From assembly GCF_007830155.1 (NCBI RefSeq), contig NZ_VLKY01000013.1, positions 60,187 to 124,186 on the forward strand: a stretch of DNA of 64,000 bases, written 5' to 3'. The position numbers and the translations under genes are program-made. Within the stretch, counting starts at the first letter, position 1, and every line of letters starts with the position of its first letter. This DNA is from Pseudomonas duriflava. Its GTDB lineage: Bacteria > Pseudomonadota > Gammaproteobacteria > Pseudomonadales > Pseudomonadaceae. Below the pieces are notes generated by a model. It was given only the letters and a program-made list of their open reading frames with translations, was not told where the DNA came from and did no database searches. Shown piece by piece: positions 53,701-63,022 of this stretch.

Positions 53701-55047
53701 ATGAGTCAACCCTGGAGCCCTGACAGCTGGAGAGCCTTACCTATCCAGCAGCAACCTGTCTACCCTGACGCCACTCGCTTGAAAGACGTGGAAAATACCC
53801 TGGCGAGTTATCCGCCTCTGGTTTTTGCTGGCGAAGCCCGTGAACTGCGTCGGCAATTTGCCGAAGTCACCCAAGGGCGAGCATTCCTGCTACAGGGCGG
53901 CGATTGCGCAGAGAGCTTTGCCGAATTCTCAGCAGGCAAGATCCGAGACACCTTCAAAGTATTATTGCAAATGGCCGTGGTCATGACCTTCGCGGCTGGC
54001 TGCCCGGTAGTCAAGGTTGGCCGTATGGCTGGCCAGTTCGCCAAGCCTCGTTCGTCAGGCGAGGAAACCCAGGACAGCGTGACCTTACCTGCCTACCGGG
54101 GAGACATCGTCAACGGCATTAACTTTGATGAAACCAGTCGTGTACCGGACCCGCAGCGCTTGCTTCAGGCCTACCACCAAGCCACTTCTACGCTCAACCT
54201 GTTGCGAGCTTTTGCCCAGGGCGGCTTTGCCGATCTGCATCAGGTTCACAAATGGAATCTGGACTTCATTGCCAACTCTACGCTGGCCGAGCGTTATCAC
54301 CAGCTGGCCGACCGAATCGATGAAACCTTGGCTTTTATGCGAGCCTGCGGCCTGGACAGTGCTCCGCAACTAAAAGAGACGAGCTTTTTCACAGCCCATG
54401 AAGCGTTGCTGCTCAATTATGAAGAAGCCTTCGTGCGCCGCGACAGCCTGACCGGCGATTGGTACGACTGTTCTGCTCATATGCTGTGGATCGGCGACCG
54501 GACCCGCCAGCCGGACGGTGCCCACGTAGAGTTTCTGAGAGGCGTGAACAACCCGATCGGTGTCAAAGTAGGTCCGACGACCAAGACGGAAGACCTGATT
54601 CGACTAATCGATATTCTCAATCCAGACAACGACCCCGGCCGCCTCAACCTGATCGTCCGCATGGGAGCCAACAAGGTAGCGGAACATCTGCCGCGCCTGC
54701 TTCAGGCTGTGCAGCGGGAAGGTCGACAAGTACTTTGGAGCTCTGACCCTATGCATGGGAACACCATTAAGGCGTCCAGCGGCTACAAAACGCGTGATTT
54801 CGCCAGTGTCTTATCAGAAGTACGGGAATTCTTTGAGGTACATCAGGCCGAAGGCACCTATGCAGGTGGCATCCATATTGAAATGACCGGACAGAACGTG
54901 ACCGAGTGTATTGGCGGATCACGCCCTATCACCGAAGCGGGCCTGTCTGATCGTTACCATACCCATTGTGATCCTCGTCTTAACGCCGATCAGTCTCTGG
55001 AGCTGGCCTTTATGATTGCCGAGACGCTCAAGCAGGTGCGCCGCTAA
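53701..55047 (+). CDS. Class II 3-deoxy-7-phosphoheptulonate (DAHP) synthase
   Basis: The start is ATG 53701 ([11 protein letters not shown]); an upstream in-frame ATG adds eight residues. The 448-residue plant/mycobacterial-type enzyme contains [12 protein letters not shown] (metal-binding Cys, ~65), [16 protein letters not shown] (~108-123), [30 protein letters not shown] (part of ~262-290) and [10 protein letters not shown]. It condenses PEP and erythrose-4-phosphate, the first step of aromatic synthesis. No phenazine or other specialised genes adjoin it, so a general shikimate role is likely. The last 20 nt overlap the convergent ycaQ-like gene. Confidence 0.94.
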   Translation: MSQPWSPDSWRALPIQQQPVYPDATRLKDVENTLASYPPLVFAGEARELRRQFAEVTQGRAFLLQGGDCAESFAEFSAGKIRDTFKVLLQMAVVMTFAAGCPVVKVGRMAGQFAKPRSSGEETQDSVTLPAYRGDIVNGINFDETSRVPDPQRLLQAYHQATSTLNLLRAFAQGGFADLHQVHKWNLDFIANSTLAERYHQLADRIDETLAFMRACGLDSAPQLKETSFFTAHEALLLNYEEAFVRRDSLTGDWYDCSAHMLWIGDRTRQPDGAHVEFLRGVNNPIGVKVGPTTKTEDLIRLIDILNPDNDPGRLNLIVRMGANKVAEHLPRLLQAVQREGRQVLWSSDPMHGNTIKASSGYKTRDFASVLSEVREFFEVHQAEGTYAGGIHIEMTGQNVTECIGGSRPITEAGLSDRYHTHCDPRLNADQSLELAFMIAETLKQVRR

Positions 55048-56257
55048 CATGAGCCAGTTGCGCCTTTAACGATAAGGCGCTGCCCTGTAGATGAATTTCC
55101 GCCAGCCCCAGCCAGTCGGCTAACTGGCGGAGATTTTCAGCCAATGCCTGGGCATCCTCCTCGTTCATCCGCGCCCCCTCCCAATGCACCGCATGTACCG
55201 CCAGCCGACCATGGGCACGCTCGGCGCGTAAGTCCACCCGGGCGATCAAATGCTCGTTGTGGAGAAACGGTAAAACGTAATAACCGTATACCCGTTTATG
55301 CGCTGGAGTATAGATTTCCAGCCGGTAACGAAAACCAAACAGCCGCTCGGTACGCGAGCGCTCCCAAATGAGCGAATCGAAAGGTGACAAGAGGGCGCTA
55401 ATCTGCCGCCTGCGGACCGGCATATTGAGCTCTTTGCCAGCGTACGCCACAGACTTCCACCCCTCCACTGCGACAGCTTGTAGTTCGCCAGCTTCTACTA
55501 ACTCACCAATGCGTGCCTTGCTGTCAGCAGAATCGAGCCGATAATAATCACGCAGGTCCTTTTCCGTCGCGACGCCCATGGCCCAAGCGCTGCGACGAAT
55601 CAGCTCACGCTGTGCCTGGGCCTCGTCTAGAGACGATTGATTTAAAATCTCCGGAGGAATAACACGTTCGGGCAAATCGTAAAGCCGCTCGAAACCTCGC
55701 CGGCCCGCCACTGTCACCTCACCGGCAGCAAACAGCCATTCCAATGCTTTTTTCTCAGGGCTCCAATCCCACCAGGGGCCGGCCCGCTCAACTCGGCTAG
55801 TCAAGCTGCCTGCCCCCAAAGGGCCTTGTTCTTTTACGGCCTGGAGAACACGCTCGATTACCTCTCGCTGCTCCCGCCCCAAACGGGCCAGCTCATTATA
55901 AATACCCCGTCCCTGTGCGGCCCGTTGCATACGCCAGCGCATCAGGGGATAGCTGGTCATCGGCAACAACGAAGCCTCATGTCCCCAACACTCGAATAGT
56001 CGGCGCCGCTTACCCTTGGACCAAGCCAATTCATCCAGCAGAGCCGTACGGTAATAGCCCAGCCGAGAGAAAAGCGGTAGGTAATGAGAACGAACAAGCG
56101 CATTGACCGAATCGATCTGAAGAAGCCCAAGCCGCTCAATTAATACCTCAATGTGCCGATGACCAACCTTTCCGCGCGGCTTGGCATCAAGGAAGCCTTG
56201 AGCGTTAAGCGCCAGTCGACGCGCCTCTTTCAAGGATAAGGACAAGGGTGACGACAT
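55028..56257 (-). CDS. YcaQ-family interstrand-crosslink DNA glycosylase
   Basis: A 409-residue HTH_42 superfamily protein. The catalytic loop is [24 protein letters not shown] (Gln-x-Asp, ~45-55). Winged-helix repeats lie at ~130-180 and ~220-260. The C-terminal half includes [42 protein letters not shown] in separate conserved pieces. Homologues unhook interstrand DNA crosslinks. The gene ends inside the convergent DAHP synthase. Confidence 0.88.
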   Translation of the reverse strand: MSSPLSLSLKEARRLALNAQGFLDAKPRGKVGHRHIEVLIERLGLLQIDSVNALVRSHYLPLFSRLGYYRTALLDELAWSKGKRRRLFECWGHEASLLPMTSYPLMRWRMQRAAQGRGIYNELARLGREQREVIERVLQAVKEQGPLGAGSLTSRVERAGPWWDWSPEKKALEWLFAAGEVTVAGRRGFERLYDLPERVIPPEILNQSSLDEAQAQRELIRRSAWAMGVATEKDLRDYYRLDSADSKARIGELVEAGELQAVAVEGWKSVAYAGKELNMPVRRRQISALLSPFDSLIWERSRTERLFGFRYRLEIYTPAHKRVYGYYVLPFLHNEHLIARVDLRAERAHGRLAVHAVHWEGARMNEEDAQALAENLRQLADWLGLAEIHLQGSALSLKAQLAHVSGAPA

Positions 56258-56309
56258 GGCGCTTTCCTGAATGAAAGAACCACCACCCTAAACAAGCCTG
56301 CCCCCAACA

Positions 56310-56549
56310 TCAACGTGAGAAAGGATCATCCCAAAAAGGGCGCTCGCTTTCCTGGATAACATCGGCACGGGAAAGCCCAAGGTCTTTCAACGTCTCATCA
56401 CTTAGCATGGCCAGCTGATGCCGCTGCCGGGACAACATACGCCAGCGTTCAAAGCGGGCAATCAATCGGCGCCAGAGCGAACCGTGCGGCCAATCATGTG
56501 GAGCTATAGAAGTGCGTTCTGGAGCGAAAGGTATTAAGCGAATCGTCAT
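56310..56549 (-). CDS. DUF1127 domain protein
   Basis: ATG 56549 is preceded by GGAGGG; the longer frame from 56603 lacks such a site. The 79-residue protein has the DUF1127 motif near the C-terminus (RHQLAMLSDETLKDLGLSRADV). The N-terminal ~30 is variable. Small DUF1127 proteins bind RNA or modulate phosphate and stress responses in some bacteria. It is divergent from a LysR gene, which may regulate it. Confidence 0.85.
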   Translation of the reverse strand: MTIRLIPFAPERTSIAPHDWPHGSLWRRLIARFERWRMLSRQRHQLAMLSDETLKDLGLSRADVIQESERPFWDDPFSR

Positions 56550-56646
56550 GCCATGCCCTCCTGCATAGGTATGGCACAAGTGTGTTTCAGCGCTTATGAT
56601 CAATCCAACGAATAGTTCTTATGCTATACATCTCGGAGATTGATGA

Positions 56647-57501
56647 ATGGCCCAGTATCCTAGTATCGAAACTGAATTACTGCGCACATTTATCGCCATT
56701 GCAGACCTCGGTGGCTTTACCCGCGCCGCCGAAGCAGTCAACCGTACGCAGTCGGCAATCAGCATGCAGATGAAGCGGCTCGAAGAGGACATTCTGCAGC
56801 GCCCCCTGTTCGAGCGTGACGGCCGACACGTCAGACTGACAGCCGAAGGCCAAGTATTGCTTGGGTATGCGCGCCGGATCATGGCCCTGCATAGCGAAGT
56901 GCTTAACACATTACGCGAGCCGCACATGGTAGGCACAGTCAAGATAGGCACGCCCGATGATTATGTAATGCGTTTTCTGCCTGGCATCCTGTCTCGCTTC
57001 GCCCAAGCCTACCCGTTGGTGCAGGTTGAAGTGCAGTGCGAAACCACTCTGCAACTGTTGCAACGGCATGATCTGGATTTGACTATCGTAACCCGCGAGC
57101 CAGGAAATGAAATCGGTCAGCTTCTTCGAGAAGAGCCCGTTGTCTGGATGCAGGCCGAGGGTTACACACCGTTGAATCAAAAGCCCTTACCTCTGGCGAC
57201 TTTCAATAACGGTTGTTTCTGCCGCTCCTGGATGTGTAATGCACTGGATACGGCAGGCATTGATTATCGAATCGCCTATAGCAGCCCCAGCTTGTCCGCC
57301 ATCCTGGCCGTGGTAGGTACCGGGCTAGCCGTCACGGCTCAACTACAGAGCCTGATAACGTCTAACCTCAGGATTATCGGCACGGAAGAAGGTTTACCTA
57401 CCCTGCCCTCGGCGCGAATCATGCTGGTACGCAACCCAAGGACACAATCTGCAATTACAGAAGCCTTCGCTGACTACATCATGGAAGGCTTTCGCAGTTA
57501 G
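56647..57501 (+). CDS. LysR-family transcriptional regulator
   Basis: A 284-residue protein with an N-terminal winged helix (~8-66): ELLRTFIAIADLGGFTRAAEAVNRTQSAISMQMKRLEE in consecutive conserved parts, RPLFERDGRHVRLTAEG. A substrate-binding domain follows (~92-284; GTVKIGTPDDYVMRFLPGILSRF). It is divergent from the DUF1127 gene across a ~97-nt gap, the usual arrangement for a LysR regulator and its target. The ligand is unknown. Confidence 0.92.
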   Translation: MAQYPSIETELLRTFIAIADLGGFTRAAEAVNRTQSAISMQMKRLEEDILQRPLFERDGRHVRLTAEGQVLLGYARRIMALHSEVLNTLREPHMVGTVKIGTPDDYVMRFLPGILSRFAQAYPLVQVEVQCETTLQLLQRHDLDLTIVTREPGNEIGQLLREEPVVWMQAEGYTPLNQKPLPLATFNNGCFCRSWMCNALDTAGIDYRIAYSSPSLSAILAVVGTGLAVTAQLQSLITSNLRIIGTEEGLPTLPSARIMLVRNPRTQSAITEAFADYIMEGFRS

Positions 57502-57529
57502 CACCCTAGATCGACTCATTCTACGACGT

Positions 57530-58276
57530 TTATTTGAGTGCCAGCAGGATGGCACAAACAAGCAAAAACCCGCAGAACGCTACACGCAGGTTACGCTCGG
57601 GCAAAGCGTGAGCCAGCCGCACCCCCCAGCCCACGCTGACGATGCCGCCTATTGCCAGCGGAATGCCTATGACCCAAGACACCTCACCATGCGTGGCGTA
57701 CGTGACCAGCGTAAGACCGGTCGCCGGCAACGCCATCGTCAAGGACAAGCCTTGCGCCATGATTTGGGTAAACCCAAAGACACTGGTCAGTAACGGCGTC
57801 GCGATCACAGCACCACCCACGCCGAACAAACCGCCAAAGGCGCCAGCGGCAAGACCTAATACTGCCAGCCAGATCATACCCGGTGAATGCTCGCCCCTAC
57901 GCCCTCGCATGCGCAGTTGCCAAAGGTTATATCCCACCAAAAACAGCAGGAAACCCACGAAAGCTTTGCGCATCAGTACCGGATCCAACCCAACGGCCAG
58001 GAGAGCACCCAGAAGAGCGGACACAATTCCGGATCCGGATAAGATAAAGGCGCGTCGCCAGTCAATTCGGTTGCGCTGGTTATACTTCCAGATGGACACC
58101 AGGACATTAGGCACCACCATAACCAATGCCGTGCCCTGCGCCAGTTGCTGGTCCAACCCAAACAGCAGCCCCAGTACCGGAATGGCGATCAACCCACCGC
58201 CGATACCAAACAGCCCGCCAACCACACCCAGAACACCGCCCAGGAAGACATTTAGCAGGATTGACACGACCTCCAT
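57530..58276 (-). CDS. TauE/SafE-family sulfite/anion exporter
   Basis: A 248-residue membrane protein with eight predicted helices in two halves. Each half opens with the family repeat: GVVGGLFGIGGGLIAIPVLGLLFG (~17-40) and GAFGGLFGVGGAVIATPLLTSVFG (~145-168). The family moves sulfite, sulfoacetate or other organic anions. No sulfur-metabolism gene adjoins it, so the substrate is open. Confidence 0.88.
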   Translation of the reverse strand: MEVVSILLNVFLGGVLGVVGGLFGIGGGLIAIPVLGLLFGLDQQLAQGTALVMVVPNVLVSIWKYNQRNRIDWRRAFILSGSGIVSALLGALLAVGLDPVLMRKAFVGFLLFLVGYNLWQLRMRGRRGEHSPGMIWLAVLGLAAGAFGGLFGVGGAVIATPLLTSVFGFTQIMAQGLSLTMALPATGLTLVTYATHGEVSWVIGIPLAIGGIVSVGWGVRLAHALPERNLRVAFCGFLLVCAILLALK

Positions 58277-58325
58277 GAGAACTCCTTGCTCCTAGCTCAT
58301 CAACAGACCGCAGACAACGCGCCCA

Positions 58326-58352
58326 TAAAAAAGCCCGGCATTTAGCCGGGCT
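58326..58352 (-). terminator. Terminator of the earP-efp operon
   Basis: AGCCCGGC (58332-58339) pairs with GCCGGGCT (58345-58352). The A-run 58326-58331 forms the T-run on the minus strand. It lies 17 nt past the efp stop. Confidence 0.85.
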
Positions 58353-58368
58353 CTTGAATCACAGCCAC

Positions 58369-58935
58369 TTAGACCTTGGCGCGTGACTTGTACTCATTGG
58401 TACGAGTGTCGATCTCGATATAGTCACCGATATTGCAGAACTCGGAAACTTTCATTTCAAAGCCTGTGTTCAACCGGGCAGTCTTCATGACCTTGCCAGA
58501 GGTGTCACCACGCACCGAAGGCTCGGTGTAGGCAATCTGACGTACGATCGTTGTTGGCATCTCGATGGAGATAACACGATCGTTATAGAACACTGCTTCG
58601 CAAACGTCAGTCATGCCGTCTTCGATGTAGTTTACCGCGTCGCCCAGATCGTCTTTCTCGATCTCGTACTGGTTGAACTCAGTGTCCATGAAGACATACA
58701 GCGGATCGGCAAAATAGGAATAGGTCACTTCCTTGCGATCCAGAATGACCGGCTCCAGCTTGTCATCAGCACGGAATACCGTTTCGGTCGCGCTGCCGCT
58801 CAGCAGGTTCTTCAGCTTCATCTTGACCACTGCAGCGTTACGGCCGGACTTGTTGTACTCAGCCTTCTGAATGACCCAAGGCGCATTGTCGATCATGGCC
58901 ACTTGGCCGGCACGGAACTCTTGTGCGGTTTTCAT
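58369..58935 (-). CDS. efp: Elongation factor P
   Basis: A 188-residue protein with the three-domain EF-P organisation. The loop at the tip of domain I reads [10 protein letters not shown] with Arg at position 32, the rhamnosylation site, instead of the lysine modified by EpmA. The C-terminal signature [17 protein letters not shown] is present. EF-P relieves ribosome stalling at polyproline. earP lies 30 nt upstream on the same strand, so enzyme and substrate are co-transcribed. Confidence 0.97.
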   Translation of the reverse strand: MKTAQEFRAGQVAMIDNAPWVIQKAEYNKSGRNAAVVKMKLKNLLSGSATETVFRADDKLEPVILDRKEVTYSYFADPLYVFMDTEFNQYEIEKDDLGDAVNYIEDGMTDVCEAVFYNDRVISIEMPTTIVRQIAYTEPSVRGDTSGKVMKTARLNTGFEMKVSEFCNIGDYIEIDTRTNEYKSRAKV

Positions 58936-58965
58936 GCGGTTATCCGTTTGGAAAGAAGATAGAAA

Positions 58966-60114
58966 TCAAGCGCTGTATGATAGCCGCTCTACATGGAAAT
59001 GTACCAGCGCTGAGGCCAAGTCATTGTGTTCAGCCTGTCGGGCACACCAGCTTTCTGCATGAGCGGTCAGCTCACCTACGTATGGCATCCACTCACGCCA
59101 CGCCTGACCAAGACTGCCTTCACCATTCCAGGCATGCCACAGAACCCGGGTCGCTTGGCCTGCAGCAGGGCTCAGCCCCACTAGGTAACGATCTAAAAAG
59201 GCATCCAGCTTGAGCATGTGAGCACGTTTATCCTGAGGATAAATATGCCAGATAAATGGTTGCCCCGCCCACTGTGCCCGTATGAAGGATTCCTCGCCAC
59301 GCGCGGCGTTGAAATCGCAGCACCAGAGTAATCGATCATAATCGTCCTGCTGCCGGAACGGTATAATGTGAATGCGCAACTGCCTTCGATGATAAACGTC
59401 TCCCGGCATCAGGCGATCATAGCCTGCCCAGCGTGCAACGTTCCCAAGCACTCGCCCCTCTGGAATCAAGAGAAGAACAGGCTCAGCGCTTTTTGTCAGC
59501 TCGTCCAGCCAGTCATGCAGGCTGGGCATCTCATAGCTGAACAAGGAAAACAACCGCTCCCCCGGTCTTACAGAAACACCCAACTGCACCAAAAAAGCGT
59601 CACGCTCAACCGTCGACATGCGAAAGGTTTGGCGCCGCTCAAGCAGACCATGCTCACGGAGCAAACCACCTGTCCCAGCGGTAAAGCCAGGGAAAAAGAA
59701 AAACTTCTTCAATCCGTTAGGCTGAGGAGAAGCCAGGCCATGGCAGTCTTCGACCCAAGCCTCAGCGCTCAGGTATTCCAAATTAATCCAAAGCGGCTGA
59801 ACCGTCCGGCACGCCATGGCCTCGACATAGACAGCCGGCAGCGGACAGCCGAAAGCCTCAATGACAACATCGGCCGGCCGTAAGATATCCGGCCACTCAC
59901 TGGTCCAATGATGTACCTCAACACCCAACAGTCGCTGAGTCGACGCTTCTGGGGCGGCTTCGGGATGGATACGTGTAAAGGAGACCCAATCGTCCACAAA
60001 AAGACGCACCTCCTGATTATGCTCGGCAACCAATTGACGCGCTAAACGCCATGTCACGCCAATGTCGCCATAGTTATCGACGACACTGCAAAAAATATCC
60101 CACGACACGCTCAT
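58966..60114 (-). CDS. earP: EF-P arginine-32 rhamnosyltransferase EarP
   Basis: A 382-residue GT-B-fold glycosyltransferase. The N-terminus WDIFCSVVDNYGDIGVTWRLARQL carries the catalytic Asp residues. FFFPGFTAGTGGLLRE (~140-155), FSLFSYE and the donor-site stretch ARGEESFIRAQWAGQPFIWHIYPQ (~268-290) bind dTDP-rhamnose. It attaches rhamnose to Arg32 of EF-P, in agreement with the Arg32 in the neighbouring efp. Confidence 0.95.
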   Translation of the reverse strand: MSVSWDIFCSVVDNYGDIGVTWRLARQLVAEHNQEVRLFVDDWVSFTRIHPEAAPEASTQRLLGVEVHHWTSEWPDILRPADVVIEAFGCPLPAVYVEAMACRTVQPLWINLEYLSAEAWVEDCHGLASPQPNGLKKFFFFPGFTAGTGGLLREHGLLERRQTFRMSTVERDAFLVQLGVSVRPGERLFSLFSYEMPSLHDWLDELTKSAEPVLLLIPEGRVLGNVARWAGYDRLMPGDVYHRRQLRIHIIPFRQQDDYDRLLWCCDFNAARGEESFIRAQWAGQPFIWHIYPQDKRAHMLKLDAFLDRYLVGLSPAAGQATRVLWHAWNGEGSLGQAWREWMPYVGELTAHAESWCARQAEHNDLASALVHFHVERLSYSA

Positions 60115-60587
60115 TGATTTTTACGGCCCCTGCTTTAGTCCTCCAATTTTGGCAGGAAGAGCCAGCCTTAGGTATGCTTCCTTTTGCTCAAGGATAGAAT
60201 TCGTAATGACGTCCAGACATCTAAATGTCCTAAACAATGCTATCCAATGCGCACCTGCCTAATCAGGCGCAACCCTATAAAGAGCGACACACTCTTGTTG
60301 CGCATTAAGCGTTTCAACCTAAAATTCTACTGGCGGCTCTATGTGTAAATACAGACAAGCTGTCTGCTCTACCACTTCCAACAGAGTGGACGGTATTAGA
60401 GTGCTCGTACAGAAGCTTGATTAGCCAGAAGCCAATACAGACCAAGTTGAAGCAAGTAACCGTACTGAGAGGGCAAGGCTTGAACAATATGCAAAATAAA
60501 GAGCCTGCCCATATCAAGGGAAGCGATTACAGCACAGGCGCACAAAAACCATCGCCATACAAGACCTCGCGTCCTGTGAGTAGCATA
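60115..60587. other. 473-nt gap with no supported gene
   Basis: A-T-richer than its flanks. Short open frames exist on both strands, but none has a convincing ribosome binding site or protein-like sequence. No tRNA or known RNA was recognised. Confidence 0.5.
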
Positions 60588-60869
60588 TTAGAGCCTGGCA
60601 CTGTACTCGTGCGGTACGGTTTTCTCGGCATTGAAAGCTAGATCAAGATGTAGCTCGGCAATAAGGCGACCAAGAGAAGTAGCTTTTCGAGCGGCTTCGA
60701 TAGGCATACCAAAGACCACCATCAGAGTATCTTTTGTACCTGGATGAAAAAACTCCAGCCCGAAATACTCCTGCTCGCTGTGAATCAGGCGACAGCCATA
60801 AGGTGAAAAACTGGACTCAAGTAAAATTTGGGCCTGCGAAAGGCTCAATGTATCGGACACGTACACCAT
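60588..60869 (-). CDS. Hypothetical protein (93 aa), second gene of a small operon
   Basis: ATG 60869 is chosen because GGAGG lies 8 nt before it; an ATG at 60884 is in frame but overlaps that site. The 93-residue soluble protein begins MVYVSDTLSLSQAQILLESS and contains a Cys (PYGCRLI), a beta-rich middle (YFGLEFFHPGTKDTLMVVFG) and a C-terminal helix. No domain is recognised. It starts 31 nt after the stop of a small membrane-protein gene, so the two probably form one unit. Function is unknown. Confidence 0.55.
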   Translation of the reverse strand: MVYVSDTLSLSQAQILLESSFSPYGCRLIHSEQEYFGLEFFHPGTKDTLMVVFGMPIEAARKATSLGRLIAELHLDLAFNAEKTVPHEYSARL

Positions 60870-60900
60870 CCTATAGGCCTCCATGCCTATTGAGTGGCTA

Positions 60901-61077
60901 TTACCACTTCTGACGAAAAACCTTGCCTAGTTTATCGAAGCAGAGCGCGAATATTTCAGAAAGAATAATCAGGGCGACAAATGGCATTAAGCCATTAATC
61001 TCTTTGGCGTGGCTATCGTGTTTTGAGAAAACAGTATAAGCCCAAGCAAGCGCCGAAAACCGGCCCTTGAGAAGCAA
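60901..61077 (-). CDS. Small one-helix membrane protein (about 58 aa)
   Basis: The frame runs from TTG 61077 (the first possible start after an in-frame TGA) to TAA 60903-60901. The ~58-residue product has a polar N-terminal part (KGRFSALAWAYTVFSKHDSH), one transmembrane helix (GLMPFVALIILSEIFALCF) and a basic end (DKLGKVFRQKW), a normal inner-membrane topology. The TTG start lacks a strong ribosome binding site, so the N-terminus is uncertain. It lies just ahead of the 93-aa gene. No family recognised. Confidence 0.45.
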   Translation of the reverse strand: MLLKGRFSALAWAYTVFSKHDSHAKEINGLMPFVALIILSEIFALCFDKLGKVFRQKW

Positions 61078-61207
61078 CTGAATGCTTCAAGGGAAGAGTT
61101 CAAAAGAAATATATGTTGAAGTCTTACTGCCTTTACCACTCAGCAACGCGACCTGCAACGCACCGACAGTCAGCTTAGGGACATAACGCTTATACTCCAG
61201 AAAGCAC

Positions 61208-61238
61208 AAAACCCCTGGTGCCTAGCTCACAGGGGTTT
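61208..61238 (-). terminator. Terminator downstream of the tRNA fragment
   Basis: AAACCCCTG (61208-61216) pairs with CAGGGGTTT (61230-61238); on the minus strand it is followed by TTTGTGCTTT. It lies 9 nt beyond the tRNA 3' end, as a native tRNA terminator would. Confidence 0.65.
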
Positions 61239-61246
61239 CGTTTATC

Positions 61247-61279
61247 TGGCGGTGAGGGTGGGATTCAAACCCACAAGGC
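61247..61279 (-). other. 3' fragment of a tRNA (serine type), candidate attachment site
   Basis: On the minus strand GTGGG-TTTGAAT-CCCAC forms a T-arm, followed by CCTCACC, the discriminator G and CCA ending at 61247. The acceptor strand CCTCACCG-CCA fits a tRNA-Ser. The 5' half (GGTGAG...) and anticodon arm are absent within the following 150 nt. The T-loop has T where C56 is expected. Such 3' fragments are typical of att sites at the edge of integrated elements. Confidence 0.6.
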
Positions 61280-61560
61280 TCACTACTCTTCCTTAAGTGA
61301 TTGATTTCTATGGTCCACCACCATTGAAGGTCTCGATCTTGTACTGATTTCCTGTACCGATACAAGAGAGGCAAGCCAAACTGGAGAGTGGCGGTTGTTG
61401 ACGGAGCGAGAGGAATGATGATGCCCCCTACGTCGGTCTGCCCATCCCTGTGGTGGGGCGTCATTTGTTTTTCTGAAGCTTTGCAGGAGCGCCTTAGTCC
61501 TTCAGTGAAGCGCAACTGCAAGGGATGGTCTGCCTGGGTGGTTCAGGAACTGGTGAGAGG

Positions 61561-61851
61561 GTGGGGAAATCCAGTGCCACCACCATCACCTCCTTGGCCT
61601 TGATGAGCTGTCGCAGTTGCTGCCAGTCGGCATTGGTCAGACGGGACAACCGATCCACCTGCTCTACCAGCAGCACATCCCTGGCTGGGAGTCGCTCAAG
61701 AGGAGGAACAGCTCGGGCCGCTAAACGGAGGCACCGCTCTGGTTCTCGGTGTGGTAGGAGGCAATGCGCTGGCCATGGCTCATCAGTTGATATCTGCCGC
61801 GGCTGGCATCCTGGTCTTCGCGGAGGCGCGGAGGTAGGCACGGATGAACAT
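61561..61851 (-). pseudogene. Serine recombinase (resolvase), broken
   Basis: Three frames on the minus strand carry successive parts of a resolvase catalytic domain. MFIRAYLRAS is at the start (ATG 61851). Next, in another frame, come EDQDASRGRYQL and TENQSGASV-stop-RPELFLLLSDSQPG. In the third frame, DVLLVEQVDRLSRLTNADWQQLRQLI and VVALDFPT follow. Two frameshifts and a TAG interrupt it, and the C-terminal DNA-binding part is missing. The order and identity are unmistakable for an invertase/resolvase-family enzyme from a transposon or phage-like element. Confidence 0.85.
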
Positions 61852-62042
61852 GGCGAGCGGTCCTGCACTCGATTGCATGTACCTATTATTGGTGTGCTAG
61901 TTTGAGTGGTTAATGGGTTCTATACGGGTACGGAGACGGGTCGTTGTGCCTGTACTCGATCAGATACACTCAAAGTGGTGCGGGGAACTCTGATCTTTGT
62001 GCATTGCCTGCCTACTAAGAGTCCACTGTTTTGGAGGTCTCC

Positions 62043-62546
62043 ATGTCTTATGACGATTCGCGCGCGATGAGCATCGCAGGCGTTCTGGCTGGCGCAGCCG
62101 TGGGGGCTGCAGCGGGTGCGGTAGCTGTCTGGGTTATGGATCGGGTGGACTGGTTTGCCTACGATCATGTGCCTGAAGAGGCTAAGCAGCAAACCCTGGC
62201 TGCTCGCCCTAAGGGCATAGACCCGGCCCATGTCATGGTGGAAAAGATGGCCGGAACGACTGGGACAGGGACCAGCCAACCGCATCTGGCTGGCATCGCT
62301 GCTCACTATTTACTCGGGGTCGCCCCTGGAGCGGTCTACGGAGCTCTCCATGAAAAAATGCCCGGCCTGAGTATGGGAAGAGGCAGTATGTTCGGTCTCG
62401 GGCTCTTCCTCATGCAAGACGAAGGCCTGTCTGGCAGGCCGCAGGAGTATCCATGGCAGGCCCATGCGCGAGGCCTAGTAGCGCATGTGGTGTACGGAGT
62501 GGTCACGGACACTGTGGTGAGGATGTTTAAGAAGGCTTTGCGTTAA
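62043..62546 (+). CDS. DUF1440/YagU-like inner-membrane protein
   Basis: ATG 62043 follows TTGGAGGTCTCC, a good ribosome binding site. The 167-residue protein has a Gly/Ala-rich first helix (SIAGVLAGAAVGAAAGAVAVWVMDRVDWF, in two parts) and a conserved-looking PEEAKQQTLAARPKGIDPAHVM loop. Three more hydrophobic stretches follow (HYLLGVAPGAVYGALHE; FGLGLFLMQDE; GLVAHVVYGVVTDTVV). It resembles YagU proteins, linked to acid tolerance. It is intact inside an otherwise decayed element and may be accessory cargo. Confidence 0.65.
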   Translation: MSYDDSRAMSIAGVLAGAAVGAAAGAVAVWVMDRVDWFAYDHVPEEAKQQTLAARPKGIDPAHVMVEKMAGTTGTGTSQPHLAGIAAHYLLGVAPGAVYGALHEKMPGLSMGRGSMFGLGLFLMQDEGLSGRPQEYPWQAHARGLVAHVVYGVVTDTVVRMFKKALR

Positions 62547-62550
62547 CTGA

Positions 62551-62813
62551 AGCCCTAGCAGGCTTCTGATTTCCAAGGAGTTTGGAAAGATCTCCAAAGG
62601 CTCGTTGGCACTGAGAGGCTATGTGGTCTTCGACTGCGATGGTGACGGGGCGGATGGAAGGTGGTCGAGCCTCTTCAGGGTCTCCTATAGAGCGTATGGG
62701 TAGCTCCTACCTGCAAGATCGACTAGCTGCAGGTACAGAACCTGGACTTGATCGCCGAGGGCACCGCTGCCCGCAATGCCGCAGCGAATATCCGCAAGCT
62801 GATCTCGGAGTGA
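62551..62813 (+). other. Coding-like fragments without starts, probably decayed phage gene
   Basis: One frame reads GSLALRGYVVFDCDGDGADG and onward to a TAG at 62701. A second frame reads LQVQNLDLIAEGTAARNAA and onward to TGA at 62811-62813, with a TAG directly before it at 62724. Neither has a start or ribosome binding site. They look like remnants of one or two genes. Confidence 0.35.
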
Positions 62814-62818
62814 CTGTC

Positions 62819-63022
62819 ATGGACCTCATCCAGGCCAACGCGCCGATCACCACGTCCTCCCGCGAGATCGCCGAGCTGTTCGAATGCCGCCACGACAACG
62901 TGAAGCGGACCATCGACAGACTCGCTTTTTAAGGGCGTCATCACTCAACCTTTAATAGAGGACGAGTCCCACAAGGACAGTTCGGGGCGCACCGTAGCAA
63001 CCCATTCGTTGAATGGTAGCTA
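62819..63022 (+). pseudogene. Phage Rha-family regulator, frameshifted
   Basis: ATG 62819 opens MDLIQANAPITTSSREIAELF, followed by ECRHDNVKRTIDRLAF: the N-terminal DNA-binding part of phage Rha regulators. The frame stops at TAA 62930. Removing one T from the T-run at ~62927-62931 restores KGVITQPLIEDESHKDSSGRT, the expected continuation, which then meets TAG at 63020. The gene is therefore broken by a homopolymer frameshift and a later stop. Confidence 0.6.

Noticed and set aside
60417..60641. Open frame on the plus strand overlapping the end of the 93-aa gene
   Set aside because: TTG start, weak ribosome binding site, overlaps the better-supported minus-strand gene.
61222..61521. Minus-strand frame covering the tRNA fragment
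   Set aside because: It translates the tRNA 3' end and resolvase debris; no protein-like signal.
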